From: Gammaproteobacteria bacterium | GTDB lineage: Bacteria > Pseudomonadota > Gammaproteobacteria > Pseudomonadales > Pseudomonadaceae | DNA: 64,000 nucleotides | Assembly (NCBI GenBank): GCA_018816095.1 | Contig: JAHIWP010000073.1 | Span: forward strand, 34,281 to 98,280 | Reading direction: 5' to 3' | Part shown: positions 1-8,707 of the stretch, one piece after another | Layout: each line of letters starts with the position of its first letter | Position numbering within the stretch: the stretch's first letter is position 1 | The notes under the pieces: generated by a model | What the model was told of the DNA's origin: nothing | What the model saw: only the letters and a program-made list of their open reading frames with translations | The model's database searches: none | Program-made: the position numbers and the translations under genes

Positions 1-360
1 CAGGTCGGGCGCGGTGGCCAGGTAGTAAATGCGCACGCGCTCAGGGTCTTCACCCAGGCGTTTGCCCAGGCGGCCGAAGTCGGCGCTCTGGCTGGCGTCC
101 ATCGCAAAGTAGTCGAGGCGTGCAGCAAAGCTGGCCCAGGTCTCGTTGTCGAAGTCGTTACGCGCCACTTGAGCGCGGCAATGGCGCTCAGCCAGGGCTT
201 GATAAGCGCTACGGCTGTGGGCGCTGCGGGCCAGGGCAAGAATACGTGTATCGACGTGCAGACGACCGGCGCGGTGCAGGTGGTAGAGCGCTGGCAGCAG
301 TTTATGCAGGGCCAGATCGCCGGTGCCGCCAAACACCAGCATGTCGCAGGGAATGCTCAA
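1..360 (-). CDS. zwf: Glucose-6-phosphate 1-dehydrogenase, N-terminal part (gene runs off the window)
   Basis: The first 120 codons of glucose-6-phosphate dehydrogenase, which oxidises glucose-6-phosphate to 6-phosphogluconolactone at the entry to the Entner-Doudoroff and pentose phosphate routes. The N-terminal Rossmann motif reads FGGTGDLALHKLLPALYHL near residues 8-26, the NADP-binding signature of the family. I chose the TTG at 360 because a GGAG (369-372) lies 8 nt upstream. The in-frame ATG at 405 would add 15 residues but falls on the edge of the HexR operator with no ribosome site. It is divergent from hexR, as is usual in Pseudomonas, and should be repressed by HexR. The 3' end is outside the window. 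Confidence 0.9.
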   Translation of the reverse strand, partial: MSIPCDMLVFGGTGDLALHKLLPALYHLHRAGRLHVDTRILALARSAHSRSAYQALAERHCRAQVARNDFDNETWASFAARLDYFAMDASQSADFGRLGKRLGEDPERVRIYYLATAPDL

Positions 361-404
361 GGTGGGAACTCCGACTTGGTTTAGCAGTGCGGGAGAGGCG
401 GTCA

Positions 405-419
405 TGTAGTATAACTACA
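405..419. promoter_or_regulatory. HexR operator overlapping the zwf -10 region
   Basis: The palindrome TGTAGTATAACTACA matches the known HexR site pattern (TTGT-N7/8-ACAA; an extra A at 420 completes ACAA). Read on the minus strand it contains TATACT, a good candidate -10 box for zwf, so HexR binding would block RNA polymerase directly. The assignment rests on the motif and on its place between hexR and zwf. Confidence 0.8.
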
Positions 420-515
420 AGACCACTACAACCGTCGTACGCCGATCATAACCGAGTCAATACTCAGATGCGGCGTGCTTGATGGATTCGTTAGCCAAAT
501 GTCGAGCCTAAACCT

Positions 516-1382
516 GTGAACCTGTTGCAACACATTGCCCAGTCGCGCGATCTACTTCGCAAATCAGAACTCAAAGTCGCTGAACATGTTCTGCTCGACC
601 CTGCGTCAGTCATGCACAGCTCCATGGCCGAATTGGCGCACAGTGTTGGCATCAGCGAGCCGACTATCGTGCGCTTCTGCCGGGCGATTGGCTGCACCGG
701 CTTTCAGGACCTGAAACTCAAGCTGGCGCAGAGCCTGGCGGCCGGTGCCAGTTTTGGTCAGTTTGCGATTCATGAAGATGACTCGGTCGCCGACTTCAGC
801 CTGAAGATTTTTGACACCACCCTGCACACCCTGATCGAGGTGCGCGAGAAGCTCGACACCCAGGCGCTGCAAAAGGCCATTGCGGCTATCGCTAACGCCC
901 AGCGCGTGGAGTTTTACGGTTTTGGTGCGTCCGGCGCGGTGGCGGCGGATGCGCAGCACAAGTTCTTCCGTCTGCTGCTGACGGCCGCGGCTTATTCCGA
1001 CCCGCATATGCAGGCGATGAGTGCGGTGACCTTGAAGCCGACTGACGTGGCGATTTGCATCTCGCAGTCCGGGCGCTCCAAGGATTTGCTTATCACCGCC
1101 AACCTGGTGCGTGAGACCGGCGCGACGCTGATCACCCTGTGCCCAAGCCAAACCCCGCTGGCCGATTTGGCCACGGTCAACCTGGCCATCGACGTGCAGG
1201 AAGACACCGAGATCTATACCCCGCTGACCTCGCGTATCGCCCACCTGGTGGTGATCGACGTACTCGCCATGGGCGTCGCCATGGCCCGCGGCCCAGGCTT
1301 GGTTAACCACCTCAAGAGCGTCAAACGCAGCTTGCGCAGCCTGCGCCTGTCGCCGAAGTCGCATAAAAGCAGCGAAGACTGA
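516..1382 (+). CDS. hexR: HexR, RpiR-family repressor of glucose catabolism
   Basis: A 288-residue regulator with an N-terminal RpiR helix-turn-helix (about residues 1-77, with SEPTIVRFCRAIGCTGFQDL) and a C-terminal SIS sugar-phosphate domain (about 125-255). HexR represses zwf-pgl-eda and related operons in pseudomonads and is released by 2-keto-3-deoxy-6-phosphogluconate. The only start in this frame after the upstream stop at 492-494 is GTG at 516. It has no clear Shine-Dalgarno, so translation may be weak. A nine-codon ORF (482-511) ends 4 nt before it. The sequence agrees closely with what I remember of Pseudomonas HexR. Confidence 0.93.
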   Translation: MNLLQHIAQSRDLLRKSELKVAEHVLLDPASVMHSSMAELAHSVGISEPTIVRFCRAIGCTGFQDLKLKLAQSLAAGASFGQFAIHEDDSVADFSLKIFDTTLHTLIEVREKLDTQALQKAIAAIANAQRVEFYGFGASGAVAADAQHKFFRLLLTAAAYSDPHMQAMSAVTLKPTDVAICISQSGRSKDLLITANLVRETGATLITLCPSQTPLADLATVNLAIDVQEDTEIYTPLTSRIAHLVVIDVLAMGVAMARGPGLVNHLKSVKRSLRSLRLSPKSHKSSED

Positions 1383-1567
1383 GGCGGCCGCAGGCCGTCT
1401 GAATACATCTAGGCGCGATCCGCGAGGCCGCTCGCCGGGTTGCGCAGCGCTGAGCCCGGTTTCGTTGCGCCGGGGCTGATGTCATCGCCGCGTTATCGCA
1501 TGGCCATCAAACCGTCATATTCAGAGTCGATGCTGGTACTCCCTTATTCAGCTTGGGAGTTGCCCCT

Positions 1568-1792
1568 ATGTCTGGCTATTTGGATAAACCGCAGGCTCAT
1601 GAAACTAGCGACGCCAAAGCACGGCGCAAGATCCTCGATCAACGCCGCATGGAATACCGGCGCGCCATCGAGGCGCATGCCGAGCAGCGCCGCTTACAGC
1701 AGCAGTGGGTGGATTACCCCGAGCTGATTGCCGCTAACTACCTGGCTGGGAAGCAGGCGACGGCTCAGCGAAACGCTCCGCCAGGGCGTTGA
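1568..1792 (+). CDS. Small conserved-looking hypothetical protein, Arg/Gln-rich
   Basis: A 74-residue ORF starting at ATG 1568, with GGGAG about 8 nt upstream, so translation is plausible. The product is highly charged, with an RRKILDQRRMEYRRAIEAH segment that should form an amphipathic helix, and has no signal peptide or membrane segment. I do not recognise a function, although it resembles short uncharacterised Pseudomonas proteins. Its last 59 bp overlap the 3' end of the convergent LysR gene, so the C-terminal tail (after about residue 55) may be poorly conserved. Confidence 0.6.
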   Translation: MSGYLDKPQAHETSDAKARRKILDQRRMEYRRAIEAHAEQRRLQQQWVDYPELIAANYLAGKQATAQRNAPPGR

Positions 1793-2696
1793 TCAGGCTG
1801 CGTTGATCGCGCACGAAGGCGAAAAACGCCTGGGCCACCGGTGACAGGTACTTGCCGCGCGGGTGCACCAGGCACCAGCTGCGCAGCAGCGGCAGCTCGG
1901 CCACTGGCAGCTCACGCAGGGCGCCGCACTCCAACTCGCGGCGCACCGCGTGGCGCGGCAGCAGCGCCAGGCCGAGGCCGGCGATCACCCCTTCACACTG
2001 TCCTTCTATAGAGCCGACTTCCAGGGTGTGGGCGAAGTGCGCACGCTTCTGGTGGCAATACTCTTCGCAGGCCTGGCGGGTGCCGGAGCCGGCCTCGCGG
2101 ATCAGCAGCGGGAAGGGTGTGAGGTCTGGCAGGCTTAAGGCGCCCTGGTTGCACAGGGGGTGATCGGGCGGCGCCACGGCGATGATCGGGTTGTTCAGGA
2201 ACGGCAGAAACTCCAGATTCATATCTGTGGGCACCCGCGACATGATGAGCAAATCATCGCGATTGGCGTTCAGGCGCTTGATCGCCTGGCTGTGATTGGT
2301 GACCACTAGCTGTAAGTTGACTTCTGGGTATTGCCGGCGAAAAGCAGCGAACAGGTGGGGAATGAAGTACTTGGCGCTGGATTCTACGGCCAGGCTCAAT
2401 TGCCCTTGCAGTGAGCCCTGCAGGTCAGAAAGCTGCATGTCGAAACTTTCCAGGCGGCCAAAAATATCCGCGCTGGCGCGTTGCAGGGCTTCGGCCGCTT
2501 CGGTCAGGTAGAGCTTCTTGCCAACGTAATCAAACAGTGGCTGGCCGATCAGCTCCTCCAGTTGGCGAATCTGCAGGCTGACGGCGGGCTGAGTCAGGGC
2601 CATCTCCTCGGCTGCGCGGCTGTAAGACAGGTGGCTGCACACTGAGCGAAATACCCGAAGCTGACGAAATGTCATACGCAGCAAAGACTTACGCAC
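1734..2696 (-). CDS. pycR: LysR-family regulator next to pycAB (PycR)
   Basis: A 320-residue LysR regulator: N-terminal winged helix-turn-helix (about residues 8-67, SYSRAAEEMALTQPAVSLQIRQL) and a C-terminal co-inducer-binding domain. It is divergent from pycA, and in P. aeruginosa the orthologous neighbour is PycR, linked to pyruvate carboxylase control and lung persistence. The start is uncertain: GTG at 2696 or, seven codons in, ATG at 2675; neither has a strong ribosome site. It probably binds the 188 bp intergenic region; the AT-rich stretch at 2731-2775 holds LysR-like T-N11-A patterns, but I could not settle on one site. Confidence 0.87.
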   Translation of the reverse strand: MRKSLLRMTFRQLRVFRSVCSHLSYSRAAEEMALTQPAVSLQIRQLEELIGQPLFDYVGKKLYLTEAAEALQRASADIFGRLESFDMQLSDLQGSLQGQLSLAVESSAKYFIPHLFAAFRRQYPEVNLQLVVTNHSQAIKRLNANRDDLLIMSRVPTDMNLEFLPFLNNPIIAVAPPDHPLCNQGALSLPDLTPFPLLIREAGSGTRQACEEYCHQKRAHFAHTLEVGSIEGQCEGVIAGLGLALLPRHAVRRELECGALRELPVAELPLLRSWCLVHPRGKYLSPVAQAFFAFVRDQRSLINALAERFAEPSPASQPGS

Positions 2697-2884
2697 GCTT
2701 ATTACCTATATGGCTGGCGATTCTGCGGTCAACTATAAGTCTTAGCTAATACTAAACCCAATAAATATTGATTTTGGTTATTCACCTGCTCGGCGTAGTT
2801 TGAGCGCCTGACCGCCGTTGCTGTTGCGGTCGCACGTAGACCGCTTTGTCGGTTGCCTGTTCACGTGATCGAGGATGCTGGCTC

Positions 2885-4300
2885 GTGATCAAGAAAATCC
2901 TGATAGCCAACCGCGGTGAGATTGCCGTACGCATTGTGCGAGCCTGTGCCGAAATGAATATTCGTTCGGTCGCGGTGTATTCCGATGCCGACCGCCATGC
3001 CCTGCATGTCAAACGTGCAGACGAGGCGCATGGCATTGGTGAGGACCCGCTGGCGGGTTATCTGAACCCGCGCAAGTTGGTCAACCTGGCCGTGGAAACC
3101 GGCTGCGACGCCCTGCATCCGGGTTATGGCTTTCTCTCGGAGAACGCCGAACTGGCGGAAATCTGCGCCGAGCGCGGGATCAAGTTTATCGGCCCGAGCG
3201 CCGAAGTGATCCGCCGCATGGGTGACAAGACTGAAGCGCGGCGCAGCATGATCAAGGCCGGTGTGCCGGTGACGCCGGGCACCGAAGGCAACGTGGCGGA
3301 TATCGCCGAAGCCCTGCGTGAGGGCGACCGCATCGGCTATCCGGTGATGCTCAAGGCCACTTCCGGCGGCGGCGGTCGCGGCATTCGTCGGTGCAACAGC
3401 CGCGAAGAGCTCGAACAAGCCTTCCCGCGGGTGATTTCCGAAGCCACCAAGGCCTTTGGTTCGGCGGAAGTGTTCCTGGAAAAATGCATCGTTAATCCCA
3501 AGCACATCGAGGCGCAGATCCTCGGTGACAGTTTCGGCAATGTGGTGCACCTGTTCGAGCGTGATTGCTCGATCCAGCGGCGTAACCAGAAACTCATTGA
3601 AATTGCCCCCAGCCCGCAGCTGACCCCCGAGCAGCGCGCCTATATCGGCGACCTGTCGGTGCGTGCGGCCAAGGCGGTGGGTTACGAGAACGCCGGCACC
3701 GTGGAGTTCCTGCTCGCCGAGGGCGAGGTGTACTTCATGGAGATGAACACGCGGGTGCAGGTGGAGCACACCATCACCGAGGAAATCACCGGCATCGACA
3801 TCGTCCGCGAGCAGATCCGCATCGCCTCGGGCCTGGAACTGTCGATCAAGCAGGAAGACATCATCCACCGCGGCTTCGCTCTGCAGTTCCGCATCAATGC
3901 CGAAGACCCGAAAAACAACTTTCTACCTTCGTTCGGCAAGATCACCCGCTACTACGCGCCCGGCGGTCCCGGCGTGCGTACCGACACGGCGATCTACACC
4001 GGTTACACCATTCCGCCGTATTACGACTCCATGTGCCTGAAGCTGGTGGTCTGGGCGCTGACCTGGGAAGAAGCCCTGGCTCGCGGCCTGCGCGCCCTGG
4101 ATGACATGCGCGTGCAAGGGGTGAAAACCACCGCCGCCTATTACCAGGAAATTCTGCGTAACCCGGAGTTTCGCAGCGGTCAGTTCAACACCAGTTTCGT
4201 CGAGGCGCACCCTGAGCTGACCGAGTACTCGATCAAGCGCAACCCGTCGCACCTGGCCATCGCCATCGCCACCGCCATTGCTGCCCACGCCGGCCTGTAA
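2885..4300 (+). CDS. pycA: Pyruvate carboxylase subunit A (biotin carboxylase)
   Basis: A 471-residue biotin carboxylase subunit. It uses ATP and bicarbonate to carboxylate the biotin on PycB. Visible motifs: N-terminal IKKILIANRGEIAVRI, HPGYGFLSEN (79-88), the ATP-grasp glycine loop GGGGRG (161-166) and NTRVQVEHTITEE. I chose GTG 2885 because GAGGA (2871-2875) sits 9 nt upstream and the length equals the known Pseudomonas protein; a longer reading from 2846 adds unconserved residues. It is followed 15 nt later by pycB, so the two are surely co-transcribed. Two-subunit pyruvate carboxylases supply oxaloacetate during growth on sugars or pyruvate. Confidence 0.95.
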   Translation: MIKKILIANRGEIAVRIVRACAEMNIRSVAVYSDADRHALHVKRADEAHGIGEDPLAGYLNPRKLVNLAVETGCDALHPGYGFLSENAELAEICAERGIKFIGPSAEVIRRMGDKTEARRSMIKAGVPVTPGTEGNVADIAEALREGDRIGYPVMLKATSGGGGRGIRRCNSREELEQAFPRVISEATKAFGSAEVFLEKCIVNPKHIEAQILGDSFGNVVHLFERDCSIQRRNQKLIEIAPSPQLTPEQRAYIGDLSVRAAKAVGYENAGTVEFLLAEGEVYFMEMNTRVQVEHTITEEITGIDIVREQIRIASGLELSIKQEDIIHRGFALQFRINAEDPKNNFLPSFGKITRYYAPGGPGVRTDTAIYTGYTIPPYYDSMCLKLVVWALTWEEALARGLRALDDMRVQGVKTTAAYYQEILRNPEFRSGQFNTSFVEAHPELTEYSIKRNPSHLAIAIATAIAAHAGL

Positions 4301-4315
4301 GGGAAGGATCAGAAC

Positions 4316-6139
4316 ATGAGCAAGCCCGTTACTCACAAAAAAATCACCGTCACCGACACCGTCCTGCGCGATGCCCACCAGTCGTTACTCGCCACGCGCA
4401 TGCGCACCGAGGACATGCTGCCGATCTGCGACAAGCTCGATCAGGTTGGCTACTGGTCGCTGGAAGTCTGGGGCGGTGCGACCTTCGACGCCTGCATTCG
4501 CTTCCTTAAGGAAGACCCCTGGGAGCGCCTGCGCAAACTCAAGGCGGCGCTGCCCAACACCCGGCTGCAGATGCTCCTGCGCGGGCAGAACCTGCTCGGC
4601 TACCGCCACTACAGCGACGACGTGGTCAAAGCCTTCGTGGCCAAGGCGGCAGTCAACGGCATCGACGTGTTCCGCATCTTCGACGCGATGAACGACGTGC
4701 GTAATCTGCGCGTCTCGATCGAGGCGGTGAAAGCCGCCGGCAAGCATGCCCAGGGCACTCTGAGTTACACCGTCAGCCCGGTGCATACGGTTGAGGCCTA
4801 CGTGAAGCAGGCCAAGGCCATGCAAGCCATGGGCATCGACTCGGTGGCGATCAAGGACATGGCCGGCCTGCTCACGCCCTATGCGGCCTTTGAGCTGGTC
4901 AAGGCGCTGAAGGCCGAGGTCGATCTGCCGGTGTTTATCCACAGCCACGACACCGCTGGCATGGGCGCGATGTGCCAGATGAAGGCGATTGAAGCCGGTG
5001 CCGATCATATCGACACCGCCATCTCCAGCATGGCCTGGGGCACCAGCCATCCGGGCACCGAGTCGATGGTCGCGGCGCTCAAGGGCAGCCCGTACGACAC
5101 CGGTTTGGACCTGGCGCTGCTGCAGGACATCGGCCTGTACTTCCATGCGGTGCGCAAGAAGTACCACCAGTTTGAAAGCGAGTTCACCACCGTCGACACC
5201 CGCGTGCAGGTCAATCAGGTGCCGGGCGGGATGATGTCCAACCTGGCCAACCAGCTCAAAGAGCAGGGCGCGCTGAACCGCATCAACGAAGTGTTCGCGG
5301 AAATCCCGCGGGTGCGTGAAGACCTCGGCTTCCCGCCGCTGGTCACGCCGACTTCACAAATTGTCGGCACTCAGGCGGTGTTCAACGTGCTGGCTGGCGA
5401 GCGCTACAAGACCATCACCAACGAGGTGAAACTCTACCTGCAGGGCCGTTATGGCCTGGCGCCGGGCAAGATCAACGAGCAGCTGCGCAAGCAGGCGATC
5501 GGTAGTGAAGACGTGATCGACGTGCGCCCGGCGGACCTGCTCAAGCCGGAAATGGCCAAGCTGCGTGAGGAAGTCGGCAGCCTGGCGCACTCCGAAGAAG
5601 ACGTGCTGACCTATGCCATGTTCCCGGACATTGGGCGCAAATTCCTCGAAGAGCGCGCTGCCGGCACCTTGAGCCCGGAAGTGCTGCTGCCGATCCCGGA
5701 AGCAGGCGGTGTGGCCCCGGCCAGTGGCGAAGGCGTACCGACCGAGTTTGTAGTGGATGTGCACGGCGAAAGCTACCGCGTCGATATCACCGGTGTCGGG
5801 GTGAAGAGCGACGGCAAGCGCCACTTCTACCTGTCCATCGACGGCATGCCGGAAGAAGTGGTGTTCGAGCCGCTCAACGATTTTGTTGCCGGCAGCGGTA
5901 ACAAGCGTAAGCAGGCCAGCGCACCGGGCGATGTCAGCACCAGCATGCCGGGCAATATCGTCGAGGTGCTGGTTAAGGTCGGCGACACGGTCAAGGCCGG
6001 CCAGGCGGTGCTGATCAGCGAAGCGATGAAGATGGAAACCGAAGTGCAGGCGCCGATTGCCGGTACCGTGAAAGCGGTGCATGTGGCCAAAGGCGACCGG
6101 GTCAATCCGGGTGATGTGCTGGTGGAAATCGACGGTTAA
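4316..6139 (+). CDS. pycB: Pyruvate carboxylase subunit B (carboxyltransferase plus biotin carrier)
   Basis: A 607-residue subunit with an N-terminal HMGL-like carboxyltransferase barrel (VTDTVLRDAHQSLLATRM near residue 15), a middle conserved carboxylase domain and a C-terminal biotinyl domain. The biotin acceptor lysine is in AMKMETE at about K572, 35 residues from the end, the standard distance. It transfers CO2 from biotin to pyruvate to make oxaloacetate. Oxaloacetate decarboxylase alpha subunits look similar, but the genetic link to a biotin carboxylase gene and the absence of beta and gamma subunits argue for pyruvate carboxylase. Ribosome site GGAAGGATC lies just upstream. Confidence 0.95.
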   Translation: MSKPVTHKKITVTDTVLRDAHQSLLATRMRTEDMLPICDKLDQVGYWSLEVWGGATFDACIRFLKEDPWERLRKLKAALPNTRLQMLLRGQNLLGYRHYSDDVVKAFVAKAAVNGIDVFRIFDAMNDVRNLRVSIEAVKAAGKHAQGTLSYTVSPVHTVEAYVKQAKAMQAMGIDSVAIKDMAGLLTPYAAFELVKALKAEVDLPVFIHSHDTAGMGAMCQMKAIEAGADHIDTAISSMAWGTSHPGTESMVAALKGSPYDTGLDLALLQDIGLYFHAVRKKYHQFESEFTTVDTRVQVNQVPGGMMSNLANQLKEQGALNRINEVFAEIPRVREDLGFPPLVTPTSQIVGTQAVFNVLAGERYKTITNEVKLYLQGRYGLAPGKINEQLRKQAIGSEDVIDVRPADLLKPEMAKLREEVGSLAHSEEDVLTYAMFPDIGRKFLEERAAGTLSPEVLLPIPEAGGVAPASGEGVPTEFVVDVHGESYRVDITGVGVKSDGKRHFYLSIDGMPEEVVFEPLNDFVAGSGNKRKQASAPGDVSTSMPGNIVEVLVKVGDTVKAGQAVLISEAMKMETEVQAPIAGTVKAVHVAKGDRVNPGDVLVEIDG

Positions 6140-6144
6140 CCTCA

Positions 6145-6198
6145 GAAGCCCCGGCTGTTTGAACAGGCATTTGAATGGCTTTTTTGGGGCTTCTTTTT
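6145..6198 (+). terminator. Probable terminator after pycB
   Basis: GAAGCCCC (6145-6152) can pair with GGGGCTTC (6186-6193), followed by five T. The 33-nt loop is long for an intrinsic terminator, so this is weaker than the next hairpin. Confidence 0.5.
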
Positions 6199-6262
6199 AC
6201 ATCGCTGGCGCTGCTGTTGAGCAGCGTTGGTAAGGGTTTTAGGCCGCGTGCCTGAGTCCCGA

Positions 6263-6287
6263 GGGAGCCTTAGGGCTCCCTTTTTTT
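6263..6287 (+). terminator. Strong intrinsic terminator after pycAB
   Basis: Perfect 7-bp stem GGGAGCC/GGCTCCC with a 4-nt loop, followed by seven T. It separates pycAB from the downstream permease gene, so sbtA needs its own promoter in 6288-6439. The rest of the roughly 300-bp gap (6140-6439) holds only the two hairpins and sequence without a recognisable gene. Confidence 0.85.
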
Positions 6288-6439
6288 CGGTTATGCCCCG
6301 CTACGCTCAGCAAGGCTCTGTAGCCTGGTTGGGCGCAAACTGCGAGTATCAGCACGCTTGCGGAGGGGCATGACCTTTTATGCAGGAGATAGGACGCGTT
6401 CGGCGTCTATCTGCAGGTAAATCGGCAGAGGTATGCACT

Positions 6440-7381
6440 GTGAGTCTGGATCCGGTTGTGCTGTTTTTTGTCTTCGGGCTGGTGGCTGGCCTGCTGAAAA
6501 GTGAGCTGAAACTACCGCCAGCCTTGTATGAAACCCTGTCGATCCTGTTGTTGCTGGCGATTGGTCTGCACGGTGGCGTAGAGTTGGCCGAGCAAGCCAG
6601 CTGGCAACTGCTCGGCCAGGCGGGGTTGGTGCTGGGGCTGGGCGTGGTGTTACCGCTGCTGGCGTTTGCCGTATTGCGCGGCCTGGGCTTTGACCGGGTC
6701 AATGCGGCGGCCGTGGCGGCGCACTATGGTTCGGTCAGTGCCGGTACCTTTGCCGTGGTGGTGGCCTACATGCTGGCCAAGGGCATCGAGTTCGAAAGCT
6801 ACATGCCGCTGTTTGTGGCGATTCTGGAGATCCCGGCGATTCTGGTCGGTATCCTCCTGGCCAAGGGGTTGGCGCGCGATACCGACTGGGGCGAACTCGG
6901 TCGGGAGATCTTCCTGGGCAAGAGCATCATGTTGCTGCTCGGCGGCCTGATCATTGGCGCAATCGCCGGCAAAGAGGGCATCAAGCCGCTGGAGCCGCTC
7001 TACACCAGCATGTTCAAGCCCGTGCTGGCGTTCTTTTTGTTGGAAATGGGTCTGATTGCCTCCGGGCAACTCGGTGCGTTGAAACAGTTTGGCCTGCGCC
7101 TGCTCGGCTTTGCCTTGCTGATGCCGCTGCTGGGCGCGCTGATCGGCGCGTTGCTCGGGCGCTTTATGGGGCTGTCGCTGGGCGGTACGGCCGTGTTGGC
7201 GACCTTGGCTGCGTCGGCCTCGTATATTGCGGTGCCGGCGGCGCTGCGTCTGGCCTTGCCACAAGCCAACCCGTCACTGTCGCTGACCGCTTCACTGGGC
7301 ATCACCTTTCCCTTCAACATTCTGCTGGGCATCCCGCTGTACCTGATGCTGGCCGAACAGCTTATTGCCTGGGGGTTCTGA
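6440..7381 (+). CDS. sbtA: SbtA-type sodium-dependent bicarbonate permease
   Basis: A 313-residue membrane protein with about ten hydrophobic segments, resembling the SbtA/DUF897 family. In cyanobacteria SbtA imports bicarbonate with sodium. Two similar halves are visible, each with a GxxxxLxxPPALYE or AxxSYIAVPAALRLALP type re-entrant motif. I chose GTG 6440, which follows AGAGG; the frame extends up to 6380 but the extra 20 residues are polar and not membrane-like. The next gene begins 1 nt after its stop and encodes a PII-like protein, the classic sbtA-sbtB pairing. Substrate in this heterotroph is inferred, not shown. Confidence 0.82.
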   Translation: MSLDPVVLFFVFGLVAGLLKSELKLPPALYETLSILLLLAIGLHGGVELAEQASWQLLGQAGLVLGLGVVLPLLAFAVLRGLGFDRVNAAAVAAHYGSVSAGTFAVVVAYMLAKGIEFESYMPLFVAILEIPAILVGILLAKGLARDTDWGELGREIFLGKSIMLLLGGLIIGAIAGKEGIKPLEPLYTSMFKPVLAFFLLEMGLIASGQLGALKQFGLRLLGFALLMPLLGALIGALLGRFMGLSLGGTAVLATLAASASYIAVPAALRLALPQANPSLSLTASLGITFPFNILLGIPLYLMLAEQLIAWGF

Positions 7382-7382
7382 T

Positions 7383-7685
7383 ATGAACGCACATGTGCGC
7401 ACCCTGCTGACCGTGATTTGTGAAGCGGCGCTGGAGAAAAAACTGGAGGCTGACCTGCCTGCTCTTGGGGCGCCCGGCTGGACCATTTCCGATGCGCGTG
7501 GCCGCGGTGGCCGTGGCGTGCGCAGTGCGGGCTGGGAAGCCGAGGGCAATATCCGCCTGGAAGTCATCTGTGCGCGGGATGTGGCTGAGCGTATTGCCGA
7601 CCATCTGCAGGCTCGCTACTACGAGAATTTCGCCATGGTCTGCTACCTCACTCAGGTTGAAGTGCTGCGCCCGGAAAAGTTCTAG
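7383..7685 (+). CDS. SbtB-like PII family regulator of the permease
   Basis: A 100-residue protein with a PII-like ferredoxin fold pattern: beta strand VRTLLTVICEAALEKKLEADL, a glycine/arginine-rich loop GRGGRGVRSAGW in the place of the PII T-loop, and a second beta-alpha-beta unit ending in YLTQVEVLRPEKF. Cyanobacterial SbtB binds adenine nucleotides and gates SbtA. The C-terminal cysteine-containing R-loop of some SbtB proteins is absent here. Start ATG 7383 lies 1 nt past the sbtA stop, so translation is probably coupled. The track also reads 6 codons upstream, but those overlap sbtA. Confidence 0.8.
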   Translation: MNAHVRTLLTVICEAALEKKLEADLPALGAPGWTISDARGRGGRGVRSAGWEAEGNIRLEVICARDVAERIADHLQARYYENFAMVCYLTQVEVLRPEKF

Positions 7686-7763
7686 CGGTGTGATCAGCCG
7701 CCTCAGGCAAGCGTCTACCTGCCATCGTCCGAGGTGCGCTCGGGCCTTGTGGTGAGCCTGAGC

Positions 7764-8672
7764 ATGCAAGCGCTGTTGAATGAAATTCTTGAGCAAGTCC
7801 GCCCGCTGATTGGCCAGGGCAAAGTAGCCGACTACATTCCGGCGCTGGCCGATGTGCCGGCACAGCAACTCGGTATCGCGGTGTACAGCAACGACGGCGA
7901 GCTGTATTGCGCTGGCGATGCGGATACGGCGTTCTCTGTGCAAAGCATCTCCAAAGTCTTCAGCCTGGTGCAGGCCATCCAGCATTCCGGCGAGGCTATT
8001 TGGCAGCGCCTGGGGCATGAGCCCTCGGGTCAGCCGTTTAACTCTTTGGTGCAGCTGGAGCTTGAACGCGGCCACCCGCGCAATCCGTTTATCAATGCCG
8101 GCGCGTTGGTGATTTGCGATATCAACCAGTCGCGTTTTGCCGCGCCCGTGCTGTCGATGCGTGATTTTGTTCGGCGTCTGGCCGGCAACCCCGAGGTACT
8201 GGTCGACGGCAAGGTCGCCGACTCGGAATACCAGCACCGTGCGCGCAACGCCGCGGCGGCATACCTGATGCAATCCTTCGGCAACTTCCATAACGACGTG
8301 GAGGCAGTGCTGCGCAGCTATTTCAGTTACTGCGCGCTGCGCATGAGTTGTGCTGATTTGGCGCGCGCCTTCTGTTTTCTGGCCAACGACGGCTTCTGCA
8401 AGCACAGCGGCGCGCAGATTCTTACGGCGCGGCAGAGCAAACAGGTCAACGCGATCATGGCTACCAGTGGCCTGTATGACGAGGCGGGCAACTTTGCCTA
8501 CCGCGTCGGCTTGCCGGGCAAAAGTGGCGTCGGTGGTGGCATCGTCGCGTTGGTGCCGGGGCGTTTTAGCGTGTGCGTGTGGTCCCCGGAGCTAAATGCC
8601 GCCGGTAACTCGCTTGCAGGCATTAAAGCGCTGGAGTTGCTCAGCGAGCGGATTGGTTGGTCGGTGTTCTAG
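7764..8672 (+). CDS. glsA: Glutaminase (serine-dependent beta-lactamase fold)
   Basis: A 302-residue glutaminase that hydrolyses L-glutamine to glutamate and ammonia in the cytoplasm. The catalytic SxxK motif is visible as QSISK (S61, K64), with downstream [10 protein letters not shown] and a C-terminal GKSGVGGGI motif. ATG 7764 gives the usual family length (about 302); a 10-codon extension to 7734 has no support. It lies 78 nt behind the sbtB-like gene on the same strand and may be read from the same transcript, an association worth noting because PII proteins often tie nitrogen to carbon. Confidence 0.93.
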   Translation: MQALLNEILEQVRPLIGQGKVADYIPALADVPAQQLGIAVYSNDGELYCAGDADTAFSVQSISKVFSLVQAIQHSGEAIWQRLGHEPSGQPFNSLVQLELERGHPRNPFINAGALVICDINQSRFAAPVLSMRDFVRRLAGNPEVLVDGKVADSEYQHRARNAAAAYLMQSFGNFHNDVEAVLRSYFSYCALRMSCADLARAFCFLANDGFCKHSGAQILTARQSKQVNAIMATSGLYDEAGNFAYRVGLPGKSGVGGGIVALVPGRFSVCVWSPELNAAGNSLAGIKALELLSERIGWSVF

Positions 8673-8707
8673 GACGCTGACTCGGGTTTGCTGCGAGTGC
8701 GCAAATC

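Noticed and set aside
120-482. ORF on the plus strand opposite zwf
   Set aside because: Antisense of the zwf N-terminus, with Arg-rich composition and no ribosome site.
482-511. Nine-codon leader peptide before hexR
   Set aside because: ATG 482 has no good ribosome site and the peptide has no regulatory codons; it may be chance.
2861-3868. Long antisense ORF (335 codons) opposite pycA
   Set aside because: High-GC genes give long open frames on the opposite strand; pycA has full family motifs and this frame has a low-complexity, His/Gly/Gln-rich product.
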